Part shown: positions 43,677 to 50,380 of the stretch, piece after piece
How the letters are laid out: each line of letters begins with the position of its first letter
How positions within the stretch are numbered: the stretch's first letter is position 1
Assembly (NCBI GenBank): GCA_913055875.1
Contig: CAJXJY010000005.1
Coordinates: 204,989-268,988, forward strand
Direction of reading: 5' to 3'
DNA from: an uncultured Altererythrobacter sp.
GTDB lineage: Bacteria; Pseudomonadota; Alphaproteobacteria; Sphingomonadales; Sphingomonadaceae
Length of the DNA: 64,000 nt
Translations under genes and position numbers: made by a program
The notes under the pieces: model-generated
What the model was told of the DNA's origin: nothing
Databases searched by the model: none
The model's input: the letters and a program-made list of their open reading frames with translations, nothing else

Positions 43677-44246
43677 TTACACGAAGCCGAGCACCTCCAG
43701 CTTGCGCCGCAGGCCGAGCTCGTCGAACGGCTTGACGACATATTCGTCCGCCCCCGCCGCGATGCCGTCATGAATATCGTGCACGCTCGATTTCGAAGTG
43801 CAGAAGACGACCTTGGCATTCCCGCCACCGGGTAGCGCGCGCAGGGTCGCGACGAAATCGAGGCCGCTCATCACCGGCATGTCCCAATCGGTCAGCACGA
43901 GGTCGGGCATCGCCTTGCGGCAATGGGCGAGCGCTTCCTCGCCGTTCTCGGCTTCGAGCACGGTGAACCCGATCCCGCTCACGATCCGCCGCGCCACCTT
44001 CCGGATCATCCGCGAATCGTCGACCACCAGGCAGAGACGCTGCCCGGCTTGTGCCGGAGACGCGGCGGCGGCCGCCTTGGCCGCCGCGACGATCGCCTCG
44101 GTATCGTCGACCGGGGGTTCGGCAGGCTCGGAATGAGCGGCCGGTGGCGGCGCGGGCGCCGCCCGCGACTCGCTTGGCGGGCGCGCTTCGCCCGGCTCGT
44201 TGGCGGGCCGGCCCGAGCGCAGGTCGCGTTTGATCAGATGCTTCAT
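43677..44246 (-). CDS. CheY-like response regulator with long disordered N-terminal extension
   Basis: 189 residues. Residues about 70-189 are a receiver domain: acidic pair Asp76-Asp77 ('LVVDDSRMIRK'), phospho-acceptor Asp120 ('LVLTDWDMPVMSG'), Thr in 'VVFCTSKS' and Lys in 'YVVKPFDE'. The preceding 68 residues are rich in Pro, Ala and Glu and probably unstructured. There is no output domain, so it acts as a single-domain regulator, typically on chemotaxis or a phosphorelay. The start overlaps the stop of the upstream gene (ATGA on the minus strand). Confidence 0.9.
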   Translation of the reverse strand: MKHLIKRDLRSGRPANEPGEARPPSESRAAPAPPPAAHSEPAEPPVDDTEAIVAAAKAAAAASPAQAGQRLCLVVDDSRMIRKVARRIVSGIGFTVLEAENGEEALAHCRKAMPDLVLTDWDMPVMSGLDFVATLRALPGGGNAKVVFCTSKSSVHDIHDGIAAGADEYVVKPFDELGLRRKLEVLGFV

Positions 44247-44578
44247 CGGCCGATGTCCTGCCGCGGGAGAAGACTGCCGAACTGCGCCAGCGCATCGGCG
44301 CGGTCCGCGTGCCGGTGCTGCGCGAGCGGGGAATCGCGGGCCACATCGTCCTGCGGTTCCGGCATTCCCTGCTCTTCCGGTGTCATGCAGATATGCAGAT
44401 AGGGCACCCAGACATCGCCGTATTCGGCTTTTTGGTACCACACGTCGAGCACGTCGTAGCTCGCCCAGCGCCCGTCGGGTTCGCGCATACGCACCCCTTC
44501 GCCGATCCGCGGCACCGCGGAAAAGCGCAACTTGTGCTGGCTCTGGTGAGTCTCGTTCTGGACTTCGATTTCGATCAC
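44243..44578 (-). CDS. Protein of unknown function coupled to the response regulator
   Basis: 111 residues, no family recognised. The N-terminal 65 residues look like a small beta-rich domain ('RFSAVPRIGEGVRM', 'YDVLDVWYQKAEYGDVWVPYLH') and the rest is polar and probably flexible. It is translationally coupled to the response regulator by an ATGA overlap, so a role with that protein is likely. Transcribed divergently from the SPFH gene with 110 bases between. Confidence 0.8.
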   Translation of the reverse strand: MIEIEVQNETHQSQHKLRFSAVPRIGEGVRMREPDGRWASYDVLDVWYQKAEYGDVWVPYLHICMTPEEQGMPEPQDDVARDSPLAQHRHADRADALAQFGSLLPRQDIGR

Positions 44579-44688
44579 TGGCGACGCCCCGTTCCTGCCG
44601 GGGCGATTCGTAGGATCAAATCCTTGCCGAATTGCAAAGCCCGCGCGGGGCGCTACGATGCGATCGGAGTGGATGAGAGGTAGGCGAT

Positions 44689-45690
44689 ATGGGCAATTTG
44701 CTGTTCGTGGCGTTTCTGGTGGCGATCATCGTACTGGTGCTGTTCACCACCGTGCGCGTGGTCAAGCAGGGTTACGTCTACACGATCGAGCGACTCGGCA
44801 AGTTCACCAAGGCGGCCGATCCGGGCCTGCATATCCTCGTCCCCTTCATCGATCGCGTCGGTCACAAGATCAACGTGATGGAGCAGGTGCTCGACATTCC
44901 CGGGCAGGAAATCATCACCAAGGACAACGCCATGGTCGGGGTCGACGCGGTGGTCTTCTTCCAGGTGCTCGAGGCGGGCAAGGCGGCCTACGAGGTCTCC
45001 GGCCTGCACAACGCCATCCTCGCGCTCACCACCACCAATCTGCGCACCGTGATGGGCAGCATGGACCTCGACGAGACGCTGTCGAAGCGCGACGAGATCA
45101 ATGCGCGGCTGCTCAGCGTGGTCGATCACGCGACCTCGCCCTGGGGGGTCAAGATCACCCGCGTCGAGATCAAGGATATCCGCCCGCCGCTCGACATTTC
45201 CGAGGCGATGGCGCGGCAGATGAAGGCCGAACGCCTGAAGCGCGCCGAGATCCTCGAGGCCGAAGGCGACAAGACCAGCTCGATCCTGCGCGCCGAGGGG
45301 CGCAAGCAGTCGGCGATCCTCGAGGCCGAGGGCAAGCGCGAGGCCGCCTTCCGCGACGCCGAAGCGCGCGAGCGCGCCGCCGAGGCCGAGGCCAAGGCGA
45401 CCGAAATGGTGTCCGATGCGATCGCGCAGAGCGGCAATGCGGCGATCAACTATTTCGTCGCGCAGGAATACACCAAGGCGGTCGGCAAGTTCGCCGACAG
45501 CCCCAACGCCAAGACCATCCTGTTCCCGGTCGAGACGACCCAGCTGATCGGCTCGCTCGGCGGGATCGGCGAGCTGGTGCGCGACATGGTCGAACCGCGC
45601 GAGGGCGACGTGACGACAGGTGATCGAGGCACCCAACTGCCGACGCAGCGCCCGCGCACGGGCGTGCCGCGTACGAGAGGCGACAGCTGA
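44689..45690 (+). CDS. SPFH/stomatin-like membrane protein (QmcA type)
   Basis: 333 residues. One N-terminal transmembrane helix ('LLFVAFLVAIIVLVLFTTV') leads to an SPFH domain ('TIERLGKFTKAADPGLHILVPFIDRV'), and then a long Ala/Glu/Lys-rich coiled coil ('ILEAEGDKTSSILRAEGRKQ'). Family members assemble into large ring or cage complexes in the membrane and associate with FtsH-type proteases or organise lipid microdomains. Its stop overlaps the nfeD-like ATG (TGATG at 45688), the usual SPFH-NfeD pairing. Confidence 0.95.
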   Translation: MGNLLFVAFLVAIIVLVLFTTVRVVKQGYVYTIERLGKFTKAADPGLHILVPFIDRVGHKINVMEQVLDIPGQEIITKDNAMVGVDAVVFFQVLEAGKAAYEVSGLHNAILALTTTNLRTVMGSMDLDETLSKRDEINARLLSVVDHATSPWGVKITRVEIKDIRPPLDISEAMARQMKAERLKRAEILEAEGDKTSSILRAEGRKQSAILEAEGKREAAFRDAEARERAAEAEAKATEMVSDAIAQSGNAAINYFVAQEYTKAVGKFADSPNAKTILFPVETTQLIGSLGGIGELVRDMVEPREGDVTTGDRGTQLPTQRPRTGVPRTRGDS

Positions 45691-46178
45691 TGGACGGGCT
45701 CGACAATCTCGATCCGCACTGGGTGTGGGTCGCGATCGGGCTGGCGCTCGCCGCGCTCGAGCTGATCGTTCCGGGCGTCTACCTGATCTGGCTCGCTGTC
45801 GCGGCGCTGATCGTCGGCCTGCTGACCTTCGTGATCGATCTCGGGGTGGTCGCGCAGGTGGTCAATTTCGTGTTCCTGGCGCTGATCATCGCCTATTCTG
45901 CCAAGCGCTTCCTGCGCGACCGGCCGATCGTCAGCTCCGATCCGCTGATGAACAAGCGCGGCGGGCGGCTGGTCGGCGATACCGCGGTGGTGACCACGCC
46001 GCTCGACGGCGGCACCGGCCGCGTGCGCCACGGCGACAGCGAATGGCTCGCGCGCGGCCCCGATCTCGAAGCGGGCGCAAGGGTGCGGATCACCGGCAGC
46101 GACGGCGCGATCCTGCTGGTCGAACCGCTCACGCTGCTGGCCGACGAGGGGACGCAGCCTCCGGTAGTGAAGGACTGA
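45690..46178 (+). CDS. NfeD family membrane protein
   Basis: 162 residues. Two or three N-terminal transmembrane segments ('WVWVAIGLALAALELIVPGVYLIWLAVAALIVG' region) precede a C-terminal OB-fold ('GDTAVVTTPLDGGTGRVRHGDSEWLARG'). This is the short NfeD form that works with its SPFH partner upstream. Translational coupling to the partner supports a common complex. Confidence 0.94.
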   Translation: MDGLDNLDPHWVWVAIGLALAALELIVPGVYLIWLAVAALIVGLLTFVIDLGVVAQVVNFVFLALIIAYSAKRFLRDRPIVSSDPLMNKRGGRLVGDTAVVTTPLDGGTGRVRHGDSEWLARGPDLEAGARVRITGSDGAILLVEPLTLLADEGTQPPVVKD

Positions 46179-46302
46179 GTTCCTGCGGAGGCAGGAACCT
46201 CGTGCCACTGGCATTCCGCTTGCTGCCCGAGGTCCCCGCCTGCCTGCACGGCAGGCAGTTTATCCTGAGCGCCTGCCCTGCAGGCAGTCGAAGGGCGGGG
46301 AC
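46179..46302. repeat. Composite palindromic intergenic repeat
   Basis: Three nested structures. GTTCCTGC/GCAGGAAC (46179-46198). An outer stem GTCCCCGCC (46232-46240) with GGCGGGGAC (46294-46302). Inside the outer stem are two smaller hairpins, TGCCTGC/GCAGGCA (46241-46257) and GCCTGC/GCAGGC (46271-46285). The inner hairpin interrupts what looks like a common proteobacterial intergenic repeat (CCTGAG...TCGAAGGG). The region lies between convergent genes and may serve as a terminator. Confidence 0.8.
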
Positions 46303-46314
46303 TCATGCATACTG

Positions 46315-47259
46315 TTATGCCGCCACCCGCCCGGCAAACCGCCCGTGCTTGCGGTAGCGCTCCATCCACCGGTCGAGGAACAGGCCGAGCGGCTTGGGTT
46401 CGATTCCGAACGGCTTGAAGCCAGGATGCTCGCCCGACGGCCGGTTGCCCTGCTTCAGCATCAGCCACTGGTCGCTGCCCATCGGCGTGCCGGGCAGCAT
46501 GGCGAAGGCGGCGGAGGCGAAGTCGGGCATCGGCACGAAGCTCCGCTTGCGCCGCTGCGCTTCGGCGATCCGCCGGTTGAGTTCCATCACGGTAAGTGTT
46601 TCGGGGCCGCCCAGCTCGTAGGTCCTGCCGCCATGCGCCGCCGCATCGGCCGCCGCCGTCGCGATCGCTTCGGCGACGTCGTCGACATATACCGGCTGCA
46701 GCTTCGCCTCGGGTGCGAACACCGGCAGCACCGGGAACGAGCGGATCAGCCCGGCGAACAGCGCGATCAGCCCGTCCTCCTCGCCGAACACGAGCGAGGG
46801 GCGGACGATCGTTGCCTCGGGGAATGCCTCTTGCACGAGCAGTTCGCCGCGCGCCTTGGCCGCGGCGTAGCCCGATTCGCTCTCCGCATCGGCGCCGATC
46901 GCGCTCACCTGCACCAGCGCCGAGGCGCCCGCATCTCTCGCGGCGCGCGCGATACGCCCGGCGGCGTCGCCCATCAGTTTCTTGAGATTGCCGTCGAACG
47001 AACCGACCAGGTTGACCACCGCATCGGCCCCCGCGGCGCAGGCGCGCACGCTGTCCTCGCGCAGCACGTCGCAGCGCGCGAACTGGATCTGGCCCAGATT
47101 GGCGAGCGGTTTGAGGCGCCACGCATCCTCCGGGTGACGGCTGGCGATGCGCAGCCGCGCGCCGCGATCGAGCAGCGCCTGCGCGACATGGATGCCGATG
47201 AAACCGCTGCCGCCGAAAAGGACGACGAGCTTGTCCTGCAGGGGGCCTGTCTGAGCCAT
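46315..47259 (-). CDS. NDUFA9-like atypical SDR / NAD(P)H-binding epimerase family
   Basis: 314 residues. 'LVVLFGGSGFIGIHVAQALLD' is the dinucleotide-binding loop, and 'YVDDVAEAIATAA' and 'YELGGPETLT' are typical of the complex I NDUFA9-like family. Alphaproteobacterial relatives are usually annotated as complex I NDUFA9 subunit family proteins, although a role in complex I is only established for the mitochondrial relative. The classic YxxxK is not obvious, fitting an atypical member. Confidence 0.9.
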   Translation of the reverse strand: MAQTGPLQDKLVVLFGGSGFIGIHVAQALLDRGARLRIASRHPEDAWRLKPLANLGQIQFARCDVLREDSVRACAAGADAVVNLVGSFDGNLKKLMGDAAGRIARAARDAGASALVQVSAIGADAESESGYAAAKARGELLVQEAFPEATIVRPSLVFGEEDGLIALFAGLIRSFPVLPVFAPEAKLQPVYVDDVAEAIATAAADAAAHGGRTYELGGPETLTVMELNRRIAEAQRRKRSFVPMPDFASAAFAMLPGTPMGSDQWLMLKQGNRPSGEHPGFKPFGIEPKPLGLFLDRWMERYRKHGRFAGRVAA

Positions 47260-47350
47260 GAGAGTGCCTTGGTCGAAATGTCCGCGATTGCGCGTGCGCC
47301 ATGCCCCAACGCGCCGCCGCCTGCAAGGTTGCGCCGCGCTGCGAACGGCA

Positions 47351-47379
47351 TTGACAGCATGCCTCCGCCTTCGCTAGTG
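47351..47379 (+). promoter_or_regulatory. Likely promoter of tRNA-Leu
   Basis: TTGACA at 47351-47356, 17 bases, then CTAGTG as a poor -10 match, about 60 bases upstream of the tRNA. Consensus -35 and correct spacing; the -10 is weak. Confidence 0.45.
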
Positions 47380-47439
47380 GCGCGCCCCTACCCGCGAGAC
47401 GGAAAGCTCTTTGGGCTTCGATGACCGGCTCGCCTGTGT

Positions 47440-47526
<87 letters not shown>

Positions 47527-47528
47527 AC

Positions 47529-47550
47529 CACTTTCAAACGATTGAAAGTG
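47529..47550. repeat. Inverted repeat between tRNA and integrase
   Basis: CACTTTCAA / TTGAAAGTG, 9-bp arms with an ACGA loop. It may be an integrase arm or accessory site, or a weak tRNA terminator; no T tract follows. Confidence 0.6.
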
Positions 47551-47616
47551 TGGAAAAACCTTGAAAACAAACGGTGTTTCTACGGCTGGCTGTTACAGAC
47601 GTAATAGGAGATTGCC

Positions 47617-49044
47617 GTGTGTACCTACCTTCAGCTTCATCAAGGAACCTACTATTTTCGCCGGGCGGTGCCCGACGAGCTTCGACACCTTTTTCTGACT
47701 AGAACTGGGAATCCTAGATCAGAATGGCGTTGGTCGCTCAGAGTCAAAGATCGAGCCGAGGCCAAACGCCTCATTCCGGCGAGCGTGATGAAGACTGACG
47801 CTTGGATTGAGCAAGCAAGACAGGCAGTCGAATGGGCAGAGCGTGAAGCGCTTTCGCAGCCGACGGAGCAACAGCGCTCCGTCTCTCATGGAATCGCAAA
47901 TGGGATGGAGCGGATGTCGCTGGAGGCGGCTGATTTCTTTGCACAACTCGATCGTGATAACGAACGCAGGGCGGAGGTGGACCCAGACTTTGCACAAGAG
48001 CTGGAGCTTCGCGCTGAGAAGGCGCTGGAGCTGCGACGGCTGAAGGAGGCTCGCGAGGGCAGGGAGCTTTCAGAAGCCGAGCGAAGCAATCGAGCGCTCA
48101 GCTTGATTGGGCTGTTCGAAAAGTATGCGGCGGTGCCTGGCAGAAATCCGAAGACCATCGCGCAATGGCGTCCCTACGTGGCAAACCTTGTCGAGCATGT
48201 GGGTTCGGACAACGCGCACGCGTTGACGAGCAAGCACTTAATCGCGTGGCGCAACTACCTGCGCGATGAAGCGAAGTTTCGCGGCAAGCCCCTTAGCGCG
48301 AAAACAATCAACGGCAGCTATTTGGGTGCGGTCAGCACCCTTTTGGCATGGGCGGCTGGGGACGGGCTGATAGATGCCAACCCGATGCTCACCGTGGCCA
48401 AGGTTACCGCTCCGAAAGCTCAGCGACTCCGGCCAAAAGAGTTCACTACGGATGAAGCTACGACCATCCTGACTGCCACGCTTGAGCCTATCGAAGGTAA
48501 GGCGGGGGATGACTGGCGCAATTCCGTGCGGTGGGTGCCTTGGCTCATGGCATACTCAGGCGCCCGGGTGAATGAGGTGACCCAGCTTCGGAAAGCCGAC
48601 ATTGTGGAGTTGGACGGCATATGGGTGATGCGCTTCACCCCTGAAGCGGGGCCGATAAAGACAAGGGAAGCTCGCACCGTTCCGCTGCACAGCCACTTGA
48701 TCGAGACACGATTTCTGGACTTCGTTCAGGAACGACCGGCGGGTCCGTTATTCTACAATCCGATTAATCGGCGAAGTGACAATGCGCTCAATAGACAAGC
48801 GAGCAGGCTTGGTTCTCGCCTTGCTGAGTGGGTGCGGAATCTAGGTATTGAGGGGGTTAAGCCCAACCATGCTTGGCGGCACCTCTTCAACACCCTCGCT
48901 GCCGAGCACGGGTTGGATCATCGCGCCACCCTTGCCATCCTGGGTCACTCGGCTGGAAACGTGAACCAGCAATACGGCTCAGTGCCAATTTCGAGATTGG
49001 CGACCGAGCTTGAGAAGCTGCCTCGCTTTAGCGTTGCCGTCTAA
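47617..49044 (+). CDS. int: Tyrosine recombinase (phage-type integrase) of the island
   Basis: 475 residues, GTG start with an ATAGGAG ribosome site. The N terminus ('YLQLHQGTYYFRRAVPDELR') is the DUF6538-like arm-binding region common in proteobacterial island integrases. A coiled-coil stretch and a core-binding SAM-like domain follow (about 165-265). Catalytic residues are visible: Arg317 ('SGARVNEV'), Lys348, His418 and Arg421 ('NHAWRHLF'), His444 ('LGHSAGN') and nucleophile Tyr453 ('QQYG'). It catalyses integration and excision at the adjacent tRNA-Leu. The stop overlaps the convergent XRE gene by 4 bases. Confidence 0.95.
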   Translation: MCTYLQLHQGTYYFRRAVPDELRHLFLTRTGNPRSEWRWSLRVKDRAEAKRLIPASVMKTDAWIEQARQAVEWAEREALSQPTEQQRSVSHGIANGMERMSLEAADFFAQLDRDNERRAEVDPDFAQELELRAEKALELRRLKEAREGRELSEAERSNRALSLIGLFEKYAAVPGRNPKTIAQWRPYVANLVEHVGSDNAHALTSKHLIAWRNYLRDEAKFRGKPLSAKTINGSYLGAVSTLLAWAAGDGLIDANPMLTVAKVTAPKAQRLRPKEFTTDEATTILTATLEPIEGKAGDDWRNSVRWVPWLMAYSGARVNEVTQLRKADIVELDGIWVMRFTPEAGPIKTREARTVPLHSHLIETRFLDFVQERPAGPLFYNPINRRSDNALNRQASRLGSRLAEWVRNLGIEGVKPNHAWRHLFNTLAAEHGLDHRATLAILGHSAGNVNQQYGSVPISRLATELEKLPRFSVAV

Positions 49045-49286
49045 AGCCCGGCAGAGGCCATTAGGGACGCTACGGTGGTCCCGAGAGCCTCCGCCACCCG
49101 TGCGACGTTCAAGACGCTCACATTGCGCTCGCCGCGCTCGATCTTGCCCATGTGCGATCGATCGATGCCAGCGGCGTCCGCAAGCGCTTCCTGAGACAGG
49201 CCGCAATCGTGGCGGGCCGCGCGAATCGCGGCACCGAGCTTGCCCAGCTTCCCATCCGTATCGGTCTTGATCGATTGACGCGGCAC
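49041..49286 (-). CDS. XRE-family helix-turn-helix regulator
   Basis: 81 residues. A cro/C1-type HTH at about residues 17-73 ('AIRAARHDCGLSQEALADAAGIDRSHMGKIERGERNVS') makes up nearly the whole protein. Size and form resemble the C (controller) proteins of restriction-modification systems and island-encoded repressors. Likely to control the integrase, its own gene or the restriction operon 1.1 kb away; which one is not shown by the sequence. Confidence 0.92.
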   Translation of the reverse strand: MPRQSIKTDTDGKLGKLGAAIRAARHDCGLSQEALADAAGIDRSHMGKIERGERNVSVLNVARVAEALGTTVASLMASAGL

Positions 49287-49354
49287 CCATTTTCAGTTGC
49301 GCCCTATGCACTGATAGGCCACGGTATTTACGACCCTTTCGTTAGGAGCGTTTG

Positions 49355-49570
49355 ATGCTGACGGCTGTGTTTTTTGCCCCATTTATCATTGGAGCCGGGT
49401 GGTGGGGGAGATATGACCTACCCGTGATCGTCGGACTGCTCGCATCGGGGATCATAAGCTTCGGCTTTGACGGGAGATTTCATTTTCTCCCGTTGATCGG
49501 ATTGGGCCTGGTTCTGGCATATCTGAGGCGGCCAGTGGTGCATCCGGATTGGCCAATGGAGCCCTTTTGA
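49355..49570 (+). CDS. Small two-helix membrane protein
   Basis: 71 residues. ATG at 49355 with TAGGAGCG as ribosome site. Two hydrophobic segments ('LTAVFFAPFIIGAGWW' and 'LPVIVGLLASGIISF') plus a third weaker one ('LPLIGLGLVLAYL') are followed by a short polar tail. No family recognised. Divergent from the XRE gene, 68 bases apart. The 132 bases after it (49571-49702) hold no gene. Confidence 0.65.
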   Translation: MLTAVFFAPFIIGAGWWGRYDLPVIVGLLASGIISFGFDGRFHFLPLIGLGLVLAYLRRPVVHPDWPMEPF

Positions 49571-49702
49571 TCGGTCGAAAAATGAGACAGATTGGCCGAG
49601 CGAAAGTGCACCCTTCTAGACGGTATCAATTCGTCCATCCGAGATGCGGAGATAGGGTTTGTGTACGGATTGCTGCTCTTTACTAAAGTAAAGTAGGGGC
49701 TC

Positions 49703-50275
49703 TCATTCCGGCAGGAGCAGGACTCGCAGCCCATCTACATTGACCATGGCTCGACCTGCATGGATGCGGCGGTACTTGCCGGTCTGTTGGATGGGGTGCT
49801 TGCGCCCGTCGATCACGACTGCGTTGGCGGTAAACGCTACGGAAATTGTGACCGCATCCTCTGCTTCCTTTCCTGAATAATGCCCCTTCAAAGCCTTCTT
49901 GATCTTGGACAGGGAGTTATACCGAGTGAGGTCAAGCTCGATCCCCTTCATCGCAAGTAGCTCCTGCAATTCCCTGCATTGGGAAGAGCGCAGCTTCTCC
50001 GTGAACACATTGGAAGGTGCCCTGAACGGCATCCCTTCACTCAATCGCGCCGCGAGCCTGGCATTGCTCAACTCAACCGTTTGCCGTTCCGATAAAAGTA
50101 GGGCCACGGCGCGCCGATGGAAGTCTTTGAACTCTCTTGGCCGCCTTCGGAAGGCTGCGATGTCAGCCTTGAGGCTCAGTCCAGCGGCGTCCGGGTTGGC
50201 ATTGCGGTAGGTTTGGGCAGCGGCTTTCGCAGCGTCACGTGCTGCCTTGGCCATCGCAGCCCTGTGGTCAGTCAT
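49703..50275 (-). CDS. Hypothetical basic protein of the island
   Basis: 190 residues, rich in Ala, Arg and Lys, with helical N-terminal segments ('MAKAARDAAKAAAQTYRNAN') and a small beta-rich C terminus ('KYRRIHAGRAMVNVDGLRVLLLPE'). No motif recognised; the composition would suit nucleic-acid binding. An internal Met at residue 8 is an alternative start. Divergent from hsdR with 105 bases between. Confidence 0.72.
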   Translation of the reverse strand: MTDHRAAMAKAARDAAKAAAQTYRNANPDAAGLSLKADIAAFRRRPREFKDFHRRAVALLLSERQTVELSNARLAARLSEGMPFRAPSNVFTEKLRSSQCRELQELLAMKGIELDLTRYNSLSKIKKALKGHYSGKEAEDAVTISVAFTANAVVIDGRKHPIQQTGKYRRIHAGRAMVNVDGLRVLLLPE

Positions 50276-50380
50276 GTACGGTCTTCCGGTCTTCGATACG
50301 GGCGGCGTAGTTGCAGCGCCCGACTAACAGTGCAAGCCGTGAAACATTGCGTTTTCAGTGTGGAAGGGCATTGTCTCCCC

